Below are positions 1 to 8,990 of a stretch of 64,000 bases of DNA, in pieces (positions within the stretch are counted from its first letter, which is position 1; each line of letters starts with the position of its first letter). The notes beneath the pieces are model-generated. The model worked only from the letters and a program-made list of their open reading frames with translations, was not told where the DNA came from and did no database searches. Made by a program: the position numbers and the translations under genes. Where the stretch lies: assembly GCF_013337765.1 (NCBI RefSeq), contig NZ_VBSB01000008.1, positions 458,531-522,530 on the forward strand. The letters are read 5' to 3'. The stretch comes from Mycolicibacterium sphagni. Its GTDB lineage: Bacteria; Actinomycetota; Actinomycetes; Mycobacteriales; Mycobacteriaceae.

Positions 1-2
1 CT

Positions 3-1193
3 CTCGCCGTGGGTACCGCACCGGCCGGGTCTGCCGAGAACCGGATCTACATCGTCCAGGGGTCCGCCGGATTCACCTTGCCGGTGAGCTCGCTGGGCGG
101 CGTCGACGCGTTCAACCCCACCGCACCCTCGGCGGGCGACTCCTTCTTCAATTACAGCTTCCTGGAATACAACTATTACGCCGCCAACGGCGATTACCAA
201 TACACCATCGACACGTCCTACATCGATGAGTGGTCGCTGCCGATTCAGATGCAATTCCACCTCAACGGCGCGACCTGGTCAGGTGCGCAAGACGGAAAAA
301 CCTACGGATTCCGCGATTTCGATACCGTCGTCAGTCAATTGACCGCCGCCGGCGGGCCCTATGCGGATCTGGTGTGGAGCGGAACGACGCCGTGGTCGCC
401 CTATCCGCCGGCAACCGTCAGCCGAATCATCGGACCCGACAAGGTCTGGGCCCAGCAGTCGACCGAACCGGCGGACAACATCAACATGAACAACACCGGC
501 TGGGTGCCAGCCTCCTACCAGAATTTCGTGCAGTACGGTTCATCGGCCGACAGTTATCCGTACGCCTACAACGGAACCCAACTTTCCGCGGAGGGTAATT
601 TCGCGTTCTGGAAGTCGTCGGTCTCCGGCCCGGCCTCCACGCCCTACCCCGTCGCGTTGCGCACCGCCGCAGTACTCGACGGGTATCCGGCGGATGCCAA
701 CGGGGTCTACGGATTCTTCACCTACCCCAACGACGAGACCGCCGGGCAGTTCACCAACATCCCGAGCGCGGTGTCACTCGACGTCTACGTGTTCGGCGCC
801 TCGGACGGGGTGAGCGACAGCGTGGTCCAAGGTGGCACGTGGCTGTATTCCAGCACCTCGTCGCTGCGGGGGACCGACGCCACCGACACCTACATCCTCG
901 ACCATTCCTTTACGAGCGGGGATGCACCGCTCGTCGATGCCCACAAGTCCGACCACGACATCGTCGTCATCGACAAGGCGGCTTTGGCCGAGGCGACCAG
1001 CTCCTCGGTCGACATCGTCGACTCCGCCGACTTCCTCGGCGCAGGAGCTGCGAACTACACCAGCCAGTTCGTCTACGAAAGCGCCACGGGATATCTGTAC
1101 TACGACCGCGATCCGGGCCTGGCGGGCTACACGGCGGTTCTCGCGAATCTGTCGGGCAGTTCGATCGATCCGTCCTCGGTGTTCGTACTGTAG
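3..1193 (+). CDS. Secreted GH64/thaumatin-like (beta-1,3-glucanase-type) protein, 3' part
   Basis: The reading frame is open to the left edge, so the N-terminus and any signal peptide lie outside the window. The first ~230 visible residues resemble the GH64/thaumatin-like superfamily: an ENRIYI strand, then a FFNYSFLEYNY segment and a TSYIDEWSLPIQ stretch, as in bacterial beta-1,3-glucanases. The last ~65 residues (FVYESATGYLYYDRD followed by a hydrophobic end, SSVFVL) look like the C-terminal strand repeat of RTX/serralysin-type secreted proteins. A surface or secreted glucan-binding or glucan-cleaving role is inferred. The catalytic acids could not be assigned. The stop is six bases before the next gene, so the two may be cotranscribed. 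Confidence 0.6.
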   Translation, partial: LAVGTAPAGSAENRIYIVQGSAGFTLPVSSLGGVDAFNPTAPSAGDSFFNYSFLEYNYYAANGDYQYTIDTSYIDEWSLPIQMQFHLNGATWSGAQDGKTYGFRDFDTVVSQLTAAGGPYADLVWSGTTPWSPYPPATVSRIIGPDKVWAQQSTEPADNINMNNTGWVPASYQNFVQYGSSADSYPYAYNGTQLSAEGNFAFWKSSVSGPASTPYPVALRTAAVLDGYPADANGVYGFFTYPNDETAGQFTNIPSAVSLDVYVFGASDGVSDSVVQGGTWLYSSTSSLRGTDATDTYILDHSFTSGDAPLVDAHKSDHDIVVIDKAALAEATSSSVDIVDSADFLGAGAANYTSQFVYESATGYLYYDRDPGLAGYTAVLANLSGSSIDPSSVFVL

Positions 1194-1198
1194 AAGTC

Positions 1199-2359
1199 AT
1201 GCCCCGACTCCCCCGCCGGATCGCATCGGATCTCAACGCGAGGCTGCGCAGCCCCGAGACCGCGGCGGTGGTGGCGGGGTTGGAGAGCAAGCTGACCGAA
1301 CGGCGCCGCGAAAACAAGATGCAATCCGGGGCGTTCCGCGGTGTCCGAGTGGTCGTCTACCGCGGTTTCGTGGCCGACGATGTCGCCAAGGTACGGGTCC
1401 GGGTGATCGAGACTCCGGAGTTGCCCGGCGACAGCCGCATCCCGTACTGGGAGGTGGCGCAGAGCAACCTGCGGCGCCACGCGGCATTGTCGATCGTCGG
1501 CGCCGAAGTCGAGCTGCGCATTGGCCGGCACCGAGCCACCGAGGTCACCGACGGCCACGGCTTCGCCAACTTCTCCCTTCCGGTACCGAAGCTGCGCGGC
1601 GGCTGGCACAGCGCCGAAGCGGTTGCCGCGAGAATCAGCGACGACGAGCCCGCCGTCGGCGCCGGCTGGGTGATCAAGCCATCGCTGACCGCGCCGTTCC
1701 TGGTGATCTCCGATATCGACGACACGATCCTGCTGACCGGGTTGACCGAGGGCCTGACGATGGTGGCCAGAACACTGCTGCGTGACGTGGAGCAGCGAAG
1801 TGCGATTCCCGGGATGTCGGCGCTGTACCGCGGACTGGCGCGGGGTATTCCCGGCCGCACCGGCAAGCCCCGCCCGGAGCCGGCGTTCTTCTATGTGTCC
1901 ACCGGAAGCTGGTCGTTCTATTCGATGCTCGAACAGTTCGTCGAGCTGCGTGCCTTCCCGCCGGGGCCGATGTTCCTCACCGACTGGGGCCCGACCGAGC
2001 GATACCTACGGCGCAGCGGCGCCGAGCACAAGCGGGCGGCGGTGCGCCGGTTGTTCGAGGCCTATCCGGGCATGCGTTTCGTGCTGATCGGCGACAGTGG
2101 CCAGCGCGATCCGCTCATTTACGAGGAGATGGCGCGGGAGTTTCCCGGCCGGGTGCTGCTGGCCATGATCCGGCAGGTCGGCACCGACGCCGACGAGCGC
2201 AACACCCTGTTGCAGGAACATGCCGAAGCGCTCCGCGCCGAAGGCATTCCACTGCATCTGGTGGCCGACGCCGCACAGGCCGCGCAGCTGGCTGTGGAGC
2301 TCAAGCTCTGCGACGAGGACACCGTGGCCGACGTCGGCGCCGAGCTGAGCGATTCCTGA
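1199..2359 (+). CDS. App1-family phosphatase (DUF2183, HAD-like)
   Basis: A 386-residue protein. The motif DIDDT at residues 172-176 is the HAD-type phosphatase motif I typical of the App1 (phosphatidate phosphatase) catalytic domain; the later STGSW and LIGDSGQRDP segments fit the other family motifs. The N-terminal ~150 residues look like the beta-rich domain found in bacterial homologues. Family members dephosphorylate phosphatidate in yeast; the bacterial substrate is unknown. The open frame extends upstream, but ATG 1199 is chosen because everything before it overlaps the preceding gene in another frame. No transmembrane segment is evident. Confidence 0.82.
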   Translation: MPRLPRRIASDLNARLRSPETAAVVAGLESKLTERRRENKMQSGAFRGVRVVVYRGFVADDVAKVRVRVIETPELPGDSRIPYWEVAQSNLRRHAALSIVGAEVELRIGRHRATEVTDGHGFANFSLPVPKLRGGWHSAEAVAARISDDEPAVGAGWVIKPSLTAPFLVISDIDDTILLTGLTEGLTMVARTLLRDVEQRSAIPGMSALYRGLARGIPGRTGKPRPEPAFFYVSTGSWSFYSMLEQFVELRAFPPGPMFLTDWGPTERYLRRSGAEHKRAAVRRLFEAYPGMRFVLIGDSGQRDPLIYEEMAREFPGRVLLAMIRQVGTDADERNTLLQEHAEALRAEGIPLHLVADAAQAAQLAVELKLCDEDTVADVGAELSDS

Positions 2360-2427
2360 CACCAGTATTTGCTGAACTGGTAGTCTCCGCTGGCAGCAGT
2401 CAGGGACTACATTGCCCGGGAGGCACG

Positions 2428-3576
2428 ATGCGGGCGTCAGGGTACGTCGGAGGCGTCGCGGTCGCGCTTGGGATCGGTGCCGCGTTCTTCGTCGGACACG
2501 GCGTCGCATCGGCCGCCCCCGATTCGGGGACGTCAGTCCATAAATCCGTTGCGGGTCCGGCCCGGGGGCACAACCAGACCCGCCGCCCGGCGGCACGACC
2601 CGCAGGTCGCTCCGTACCGGCGTCCACCGTGGCGGTGAACCTGCCGCCGATGCCGGTGCGCAGCGGCCTGTCGTTCACCGTGTCACCCGATTTCATGAAG
2701 GGATTCGCCACCGACTATGTCGGCGCCGGCGGCAATCCCGGCGACGGTGCCCGGTTCTTCTTCGGCGACCTCGCAGTGAAGAGCCTCGATACCTTGGCCG
2801 AGGCCAACACACCGTCGCAGCAGGTGCGGCTGCTCCTCGGCAATTTGGCGGCATCCGGGTACTTCGGGGGAATCTGGCTGCGGGACAACCTTCGTGCCAC
2901 CACCAGCACCCCACTCGCGATGCCATCGCTGGCCATCCCCGCGTCCCTGTCGCCGTCGGCGATCGGGATTCGGCTGATTGATGTCTTGTCGGCGGGGCTG
3001 GCGGGAGCAGCGGCCAACGCACCGGACTGGCTCGTCTCGACCGTCGCGCACGCCACGGTCCCCGTGCTGCTGGCGCTCTACGGGTACAACCGCGGCTATC
3101 TACAGGTGATACTGGAACACCCGCCGGCCGGTGTGCCGTCGATGCAGGACACGTTGAGCTGCAATGGGTTCCTGGACTGCAATTCCACCGCGTTCCCGCT
3201 GGAGTTGGCCACCCGCTATGACGGCGTTCTGGACGAACTCGACCATCCGGGCAATCTCGGGTGGGCCGAGATGGCGATGTGGACCAGCGTGCTGAACGGC
3301 GCGACCAGCGCGGGTCGCTTTGTGTGGGAGGGAATCGCGCAGGCCGGCTTGTCACCGGCGTCGTATACCGCGCTTGTCGAGCTCAGCTCGGCCTATCTGA
3401 TGGTGAGCAAGGCGGCGGTGCTGTCCAGCATGGCCGCGTACGCCGACGGTGACACCGCCGTCGGCCGCAACTCACTGCGGCTGCAGGCAGGCTTGTGGAT
3501 GTGGTCGGGGGCGTACTTCGCCGGACTTGCCTCGAGCGCCGGTCGCGGCACGATGCCGACGATCACTATGCCCTGA
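2428..3576 (+). CDS. Exported protein of unknown function with mycobacterial leader
   Basis: A 382-residue protein beginning with a Sec-type signal peptide (hydrophobic residues ~8-28, cleavage near ASAAP). The leader carries the GHGVASA pattern seen at the start of many mycobacterial exported proteins. A low-complexity Pro/Arg/Ser linker follows (residues ~35-70), then a globular part with hydrophobic helices (FFFGDLAVKSLDTLAE; LLGNLAASGYFGGIW). Two cysteines about six residues apart (LSCNGFLDCNS) could form a disulfide. No enzyme motif was recognised. It follows the App1 gene by 68 bases and is convergent with the transporter behind it. Confidence 0.7.
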   Translation: MRASGYVGGVAVALGIGAAFFVGHGVASAAPDSGTSVHKSVAGPARGHNQTRRPAARPAGRSVPASTVAVNLPPMPVRSGLSFTVSPDFMKGFATDYVGAGGNPGDGARFFFGDLAVKSLDTLAEANTPSQQVRLLLGNLAASGYFGGIWLRDNLRATTSTPLAMPSLAIPASLSPSAIGIRLIDVLSAGLAGAAANAPDWLVSTVAHATVPVLLALYGYNRGYLQVILEHPPAGVPSMQDTLSCNGFLDCNSTAFPLELATRYDGVLDELDHPGNLGWAEMAMWTSVLNGATSAGRFVWEGIAQAGLSPASYTALVELSSAYLMVSKAAVLSSMAAYADGDTAVGRNSLRLQAGLWMWSGAYFAGLASSAGRGTMPTITMP

Positions 3577-3594
3577 CCTCATCTCGGCCAGCAG

Positions 3595-5262
3595 CTAGCG
3601 CGACATCAGCCACGCCACCCCGAACGCACTTGCCACCGAGATCACCGTCAGCGGAATGCCGAATCGCACGAACGTCCCGATGCTGTAGCCCCCCGGCTTC
3701 ATCACCATCAGGTTGGACTGGTGGCTGAACGGGTTGAGGAACGTGAACGAGATGCACGTACCGATCAGCGTCAGCAGCAGAATCGGATCCAGGCCGGTGG
3801 CACCGGCAACGGTCAACGCCACCGGTGTGAGGATGGCCGCGGCCGCCGCATTGGTGACGACGTTGGTCAGCACGGTGGTCACGACCGCGATGACCAGCAT
3901 GACCAGCACGGTGCTTCCGGTGGACAGCTTCAGGATCGCCGATGAGATGTGTTCACCCAGACCACTGTTCACGACGATGACGCCCAGACCGATCGAGCCG
4001 GCGATGATCGCGAGGATGTTCCAGTTCAGCGCCCGCACCGCCGCCCGCGGGGTGAGCACCCCGGTGAGCACCATCAACGTGGCGCCCGCGACGGCGATCA
4101 ACTCGATCGGCGCCATGTTCAAGGCCGCGGTGGTGACAACCCCGACCAGGATGGCCAGCGCGATCCACGTCTTGGCGGTCTGCGGAGCCTTACCCGCGAC
4201 CTGTTGCCACAGCCCGACCAGCGGGTGGTCAGCGAGAACAGTGACGGAACTGGTTGTGACAAGGCACATTTCCCCCGGCAACGCCGCGGTGTCACGCAGC
4301 CGCTTGGTGGACTGCGCGGCAACCACCTGGACGTCTTCAGATTCTTCAAGGTCGCGAATGCTCGCCGCCTCGTCGTTGGCGATGGACACCATGTACAACG
4401 CCTGGTCCGCGTGGCCGAAACGTGGGCTGCCCCAGAGCATCCGGACACCGGACTCGGTGGCGCGGTAGACGAGGACATCGTCGGCCTTCACAGTGCCGTC
4501 CGGGCCGACGATGTCGCCCCAGCGCTGGATCTCGACCAGCTCGAATTCGGGGGTAGCGCGCACCCCGAGCACGGCGGCGGTACGGCCCACCGCATTGGCA
4601 CCTGCGGCAACGGGAATCTCGGCCCGCCAGTCCAGCTTTCGTTCGGTCTGGGCGGCCCGACCCCGCAGCATCAGCGGCGCGGCGATCAGCAGCACCAGCC
4701 ACCCGACCAGCGCGACCGGTACGGCGATCGGCACGAACGAGAACATCTTGAGGTCGACGCCGGCCGGTGCGGCCAAGCCGGCGATCAGCAGGTTGGAGCT
4801 GGTGCCGATCAGGGTCGCCGAACCGGCGAGGGTCGTCGCGTGGGCGATGGGCAGTAGCACCCCGCGCGCGGGCACACCGGACTGCTGTTCGAGTTCCTTG
4901 GTGGCCGGGATGAGCATGGCCACGATGGGGGTGGTGTTGATCAGTGCGGAGACGACGCCGACCGGTGGGATGAGGCGGAGCAGAACCTGCCCGGCGCTGT
5001 GCACCCCGGCCAGCAGGCGGTAGGTGACACGTGTGATCACCCCGGTATGGAGGACACCCTTGGCGATGACGAGCATTGCGGCGATGGTGATCACGCCGCC
5101 GTTGCTCAATCCGCTGAACAACTGGGCCGGGGTGGCGATACCGGCGAGGCCGGCGACTACGAGCGCGCAGATCAGCGCGAGCACCGCCGGTTGCCGTCCC
5201 GTCGTCATCACGATGAGCGTGACGAGCACGATGACCGCGGCCAGGATTGTCATGGCGTTCAT
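3595..5262 (-). CDS. SLC13/DASS-type anion transporter with TrkA-C domain
   Basis: A 555-residue polytopic membrane protein. Two blocks of hydrophobic helices (residues ~1-200 and ~360-555) flank a soluble ~150-residue segment that contains a TrkA-C (RCK_C)-like ligand-binding fold (ELVEIQRWGDIVGPDGT, DDVLVYRAT). The repeated small-residue motifs (SALINTTPIVAMLIP; GSATLIGTSSNLL) match the re-entrant loops of the sodium/dicarboxylate/sulfate (DASS, SLC13) superfamily. Substrate is not predictable; sulfate or dicarboxylate are the usual candidates. The start at 5262 lies 66 bases from the divergent peroxidase operon, so the two promoters share this gap. Confidence 0.85.
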   Translation of the reverse strand: MNAMTILAAVIVLVTLIVMTTGRQPAVLALICALVVAGLAGIATPAQLFSGLSNGGVITIAAMLVIAKGVLHTGVITRVTYRLLAGVHSAGQVLLRLIPPVGVVSALINTTPIVAMLIPATKELEQQSGVPARGVLLPIAHATTLAGSATLIGTSSNLLIAGLAAPAGVDLKMFSFVPIAVPVALVGWLVLLIAAPLMLRGRAAQTERKLDWRAEIPVAAGANAVGRTAAVLGVRATPEFELVEIQRWGDIVGPDGTVKADDVLVYRATESGVRMLWGSPRFGHADQALYMVSIANDEAASIRDLEESEDVQVVAAQSTKRLRDTAALPGEMCLVTTSSVTVLADHPLVGLWQQVAGKAPQTAKTWIALAILVGVVTTAALNMAPIELIAVAGATLMVLTGVLTPRAAVRALNWNILAIIAGSIGLGVIVVNSGLGEHISSAILKLSTGSTVLVMLVIAVVTTVLTNVVTNAAAAAILTPVALTVAGATGLDPILLLTLIGTCISFTFLNPFSHQSNLMVMKPGGYSIGTFVRFGIPLTVISVASAFGVAWLMSR

Positions 5263-5328
5263 TCTGGTGCTCCGGACTTCCTGTGGTGTTACGTTCCATC
5301 CATCACTGACGAAAGTGGGGGCACTGTC

Positions 5329-5883
5329 ATGTCAGATCAAGATTGGACCAAGCCCGCGGCATTGGCCATCCCGAAGGAGGGCTACTTCGAGCTGGAACGC
5401 GGACGGTACGGGCCGGTCTATCCCCGCACCCCCGCGTGCTACGGATTCTCCATCATCGCCAAGGTCAAAGAGGGCCGCGAGGAAGCGATCCGGGCGTACG
5501 GGAAACAGATCCAGGAGACGATCGCCGCCAGCCCTCATGCCCTGGCCCCGCTTCGGCTGCACTACCTGCGGTGGGTGCTGTTCGACGTCGGCTCCGGGTT
5601 GCATTTCCAGTACCAGGGCATCTTCGATACCGACTTCGACAAGTACACCGAAGATGCGGTGCAGTTGTTCAGCCAGACCGGTATCACCACGGCGTTCACG
5701 AATCTCGAAGGTTTCCCTGAGGATTGGAAGGAGAACCCGGAGGCATTCGTGAAATTCGTGCGTGCCCATCATGTCCCCAGCTTCCTGGAGTACGGCGAGT
5801 ACCCCTACGTCACCGCCGACGAGATCAAAAAAGCGTTGCGACTCAAGGACGCCTTCTCGACGATGCTGGACCAGATGCAATGA
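5329..5883 (+). CDS. Conserved protein of unknown function, first gene of the DyP operon
   Basis: A 184-residue soluble protein. I do not recognise the family. Its composition (alternating strands and amphipathic helices: CYGFSIIAKVKEGREEAIRAY, HYLRWVLFDVGSGLHFQYQGIFD) suggests a ferredoxin-like or dimeric alpha/beta-barrel fold, the fold also used by each half of DyP peroxidases; this is inference. The frame is open upstream but ATG 5329 is the first start beyond the divergent transporter. Its TGA overlaps the ATG of the peroxidase gene (ATGA at 5880), indicating translational coupling and a likely joint function. Confidence 0.78.
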   Translation: MSDQDWTKPAALAIPKEGYFELERGRYGPVYPRTPACYGFSIIAKVKEGREEAIRAYGKQIQETIAASPHALAPLRLHYLRWVLFDVGSGLHFQYQGIFDTDFDKYTEDAVQLFSQTGITTAFTNLEGFPEDWKENPEAFVKFVRAHHVPSFLEYGEYPYVTADEIKKALRLKDAFSTMLDQMQ

Positions 5884-7220
5884 CCTCGGCGCCGGGGACA
5901 GCGCTGGAACTCGACGATATCCAGCACATCCTGTTGACCCGCACACCGGCCATCACCGGCCGCTACGAGTTCCTGTCCTTCGACACCCCGGCCGGGGGCC
6001 GCGCCTGGTTGGCCGAATTGCTCGACAAGGTGCAATCGGCCGCCGACGTGCGGGCGACGATGGACAGCTCCGATCGCTGGGTCACGTTGGCCTTCACCTG
6101 GACTGGGCTGCGCGCACTGGGCGTACCGGAGGAATCGCTGGCATCCTTCCCTGACGCGTTTCGCGAAGGAATGCCGGCCCGCGCCGGCATCCTGGGCGAC
6201 ACCGGCAGCGCCGCGCCGGAGCATTGGGTGGGGGGCTTGGCCGGTGACGATCTGCATGCCATCGCCATCCTGTTCTCCCGCACCGACGAGCAGTGCGCGC
6301 GCTCCATCGAGGAACACGACAAGCTGCTCGCACGGACCGACGGCGTACGGAGCCTCTCGTATCTCGACCTCAACGCCAGCCCGCCGTTCAACTACGCCCA
6401 TGACCATTTCGGCTTTCGCGATCGGCTGTCCCAGCCGGTGATGAAGGGCTCGGGTGAAGACCCGACGCCCGGCTCGGGCGATCCGCTCGAGGCAGGTGAG
6501 TTCATCCTCGGCTATCCAGACGAAAACGGGCCAGTGATCAATCTTCCGGCGCCAGAGGTGTTGTCGCGCAACGGAAGCTATATGGCCTACCGACGGCTGG
6601 CGGAGCATGTCGGCCTCTTCCGCGATTACCTGCGCGCCAACGCCGACACTCCGGAGGGCGAGGAGTTGCTGGCGGCAAAGTTCATGGGCCGCTGGCGCAG
6701 CGGGGCGCCTCTGGTGTTGGCGCCGGACAAGGACGATCCCGAGTTGGGCGCCGATCCGATGCGCAATAATGACTACAACTACAAGGAGATGGATCCCTTT
6801 GGGTACGCGTGCCCGCTGGGATCGCATGCGCGCAGGCTCAATCCGCGCGATACCGCCCATTACATGAATCGCCGCCGGATGATTCGGCGCGGTGCGACGT
6901 ATGGGCCAGCGCTACCGGATAACGCCCCGGACGACGGTGTAGAACGCGGTATCGCGGCGTTCATCATCTGCGCCGACCTGGTGCGCCAGTTCGAGTTCGC
7001 CCAGAACGTCTGGATCAACGACAAGACGTTCCATGAGCTGGGCAACGAGCACGATCCGATCTGCGGAAGCCAAGATGGCACATTGGATTTCACAGTCCCC
7101 AAACGGCCTATCCGCAAGGTCCATAAAGGCATCCCGGCGTTCACGACCCTCACGGGTGGCGCGTATTTCTTCCTGCCTGGACTCAATGCGCTGCGCCATC
7201 TCGCCACGCTCGGCACGTAA
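5880..7220 (+). CDS. DyP-type heme peroxidase
   Basis: A 446-residue protein of the dye-decolorizing peroxidase family. It has the FGFRDRLSQP segment at residues 177-186, equivalent to the GxxDG motif (catalytic Asp181 kept, last Gly replaced by Arg). CPLGSHARRLNPRD carries the likely proximal heme ligand His316. RMIRRGATYG and the C-terminal GAYFFLPGLNALR are also typical. There is no signal peptide or Tat motif, so it is cytoplasmic, and there is no encapsulin gene beside it. It oxidises an unknown substrate with hydrogen peroxide. It is coupled to the upstream gene by a 4-base overlap and followed after 9 bases by a further unknown gene. Confidence 0.88.
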   Translation: MTSAPGTALELDDIQHILLTRTPAITGRYEFLSFDTPAGGRAWLAELLDKVQSAADVRATMDSSDRWVTLAFTWTGLRALGVPEESLASFPDAFREGMPARAGILGDTGSAAPEHWVGGLAGDDLHAIAILFSRTDEQCARSIEEHDKLLARTDGVRSLSYLDLNASPPFNYAHDHFGFRDRLSQPVMKGSGEDPTPGSGDPLEAGEFILGYPDENGPVINLPAPEVLSRNGSYMAYRRLAEHVGLFRDYLRANADTPEGEELLAAKFMGRWRSGAPLVLAPDKDDPELGADPMRNNDYNYKEMDPFGYACPLGSHARRLNPRDTAHYMNRRRMIRRGATYGPALPDNAPDDGVERGIAAFIICADLVRQFEFAQNVWINDKTFHELGNEHDPICGSQDGTLDFTVPKRPIRKVHKGIPAFTTLTGGAYFFLPGLNALRHLATLGT

Positions 7221-7229
7221 GGGATCATC

Positions 7230-8231
7230 ATGCGGGCACGTACCTACAACCAGAGCCACGTCGCGCGCAGCCGTGACGGACGTCGGCGCGTCAGTATCTA
7301 CTGGACCTGGAGTTATCCCTGGGAGTCCCAACGGGATCCGGCCGGGATCTACAACCGGTTCTCGACGATGACCGAAGTGCGCAACGTCGCGTGGCCGGCC
7401 TACGAAACACCGGAGTACGCCGCGGAGAACTTTCTGCAGGGCATCGCGGGGACGCTCGAGCTGTTCCACCGGTCCACGCTGTCCTTCCAGGAGCTCGCCG
7501 AGGAAGTTACCGGCCATCCCGTCGCGGTGTTCCAGCGCATCGACCAAGCCGGCTATCGACTTCCGATCGATGAACGCATCCTCGCCGACACGGACACCCT
7601 GATGGTGTTCGGACTCGATCATCTGCTCTCCGAACAGCAGGCGGCACCCGAGGAGATCGCCGCGATCGAAGCCTGGCTGCAGCGCGAGGGCACCTGCCTG
7701 GTGCTCGCGCCGCATCACGATGTGGGGTTCACCGACGACTTCGCCCAGCGCCAAGTCGAATACGAGCACCACGGCGACCGGCTGGTGCCCCGGCAGCAGC
7801 GTTTCGGTCAGTACACCCGGTCGTTGATGAAGGCACTTGAGGTTCCGGTGCACAACGTGTGGGGGCTGCGTCCTGCGGTCGTCGAAGGCACCCGGGAGAT
7901 CGCGCCGCTCACCGGTTTTCGCGATCTCGACTCCTCCCGGTTGCTCGACAACGTGACAACCTTCAACTTCCATCCGCACTTGCCGCACTATGAATTGACC
8001 GCGCCCGAAGGCCCGGGATTGCGCGTGCTGGGTCGGCAAAAAGTCGACCCGAACCGACCGCACCCCTTCACCCAAGCCGGCAATTCCGAGTTCAACGCAC
8101 TGATCTGGATGCCCCCGTCCGGCAAGCGCGCCGGCGATATCGTCCTGCTCGACTCCACACACTTCACCACCCTGTTTGGCGGATCGGACAGCCTCCGGAA
8201 TCTGTGGCGCAATCTGGTCACGATGGGCTGA
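7230..8231 (+). CDS. Conserved protein of unknown function downstream of DyP (possible GATase-like fold)
   Basis: A 333-residue soluble protein with no recognised family. The segment from about residue 115 (DTLMVFGLDHLLSEQ, then AIEAWLQREGTCLVLAPHHDVG) reads like the beta-alpha-beta core of ThuA or class-I amidotransferase-like proteins, but no nucleophilic Cys in an elbow is visible. It is rich in His, including LAPHHD, YEHHGD and FNFHPHLPHYE, which suggests metal binding. It starts at ATG 7230, nine bases after the peroxidase stop, and is probably cotranscribed with it. Function is unknown. Confidence 0.78.
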   Translation: MRARTYNQSHVARSRDGRRRVSIYWTWSYPWESQRDPAGIYNRFSTMTEVRNVAWPAYETPEYAAENFLQGIAGTLELFHRSTLSFQELAEEVTGHPVAVFQRIDQAGYRLPIDERILADTDTLMVFGLDHLLSEQQAAPEEIAAIEAWLQREGTCLVLAPHHDVGFTDDFAQRQVEYEHHGDRLVPRQQRFGQYTRSLMKALEVPVHNVWGLRPAVVEGTREIAPLTGFRDLDSSRLLDNVTTFNFHPHLPHYELTAPEGPGLRVLGRQKVDPNRPHPFTQAGNSEFNALIWMPPSGKRAGDIVLLDSTHFTTLFGGSDSLRNLWRNLVTMG

Positions 8232-8320
8232 TTCAGCGATTCCAGGAAGTTCACAGCTTCACTGGTAAGGTCCGGCCTGAGCCGCCCAGCGGGGTGCGGC
8301 CGGATCGGGAGAGCAACGTC

Positions 8321-8977
8321 ATGGACTCTGCACGCACGCGAACGGTCGTCCCACTCACCGCAGCGGCTCTGGCCGTCGGACTGGTACTCGCCGGCTGCGG
8401 TAAGGACGAGTCGCCGTCGACCTCGTCATCGTCGGCAATGAGCAGTTCGGCGACGTCAGCCACCTCGGCGACCAGCAGCACGTCGACTGCGGCCGCGACG
8501 CCTTCAGCCACCGCGAATTACACGGCGCTCCTGATGAAGGTCGAGGACATTCCGGCCACCCCGGACGGCGCCTTCACGGCCGTCAGCGAGCCGAAGGTCA
8601 GCACAGACCAGCCCACGGACGTCTCGCAGACCTTCAAGTCGGGACCCAACGTCATCGAATCGTCGGTCGTCATCAATGCCGACGCAGCTTCTGCCACCCA
8701 ATGGAACAACGCAGTTTTGGCGAGCCTGCCGACCCACCAGACCGGTACCCCGGTGCCGGTGCCATCGATCGCGCCGGACGCAACTTTCACCAGCGGGACG
8801 TCGCTGGACGGTAAGGCCGGCAGGGCGGCCGTACTGTTCACCGTGGACCGTACGTCCGCGATGTTGTTGTTCGCCAGCCCGGACGGCGACACCAACCCCG
8901 TGCCGCAGGATTACGCGGAGGCTGTCGGCAAAGTTCAGGCCGCAGCGATGCAGGCAGGCCTGGCCGGGCTGAAGTAG
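8321..8977 (+). CDS. Putative lipoprotein
   Basis: A 218-residue protein with a lipoprotein signal peptide: a basic N-terminus, a hydrophobic stretch and lipobox LAGC with Cys26. A Ser/Thr/Ala-rich linker (residues ~30-65) follows, then a globular domain of about 150 residues (LLMKVEDIPATPDGAF onward) that resembles the mycobacterial LpqN/LppH/PknH-sensor-like domains. It is likely anchored at the outer face of the cytoplasmic membrane. The frame is open upstream, but ATG 8321 places the signal peptide correctly. Ligand unknown. Confidence 0.75.
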   Translation: MDSARTRTVVPLTAAALAVGLVLAGCGKDESPSTSSSSAMSSSATSATSATSSTSTAAATPSATANYTALLMKVEDIPATPDGAFTAVSEPKVSTDQPTDVSQTFKSGPNVIESSVVINADAASATQWNNAVLASLPTHQTGTPVPVPSIAPDATFTSGTSLDGKAGRAAVLFTVDRTSAMLLFASPDGDTNPVPQDYAEAVGKVQAAAMQAGLAGLK

Positions 8978-8990
8978 CCGCCAACTCGGG

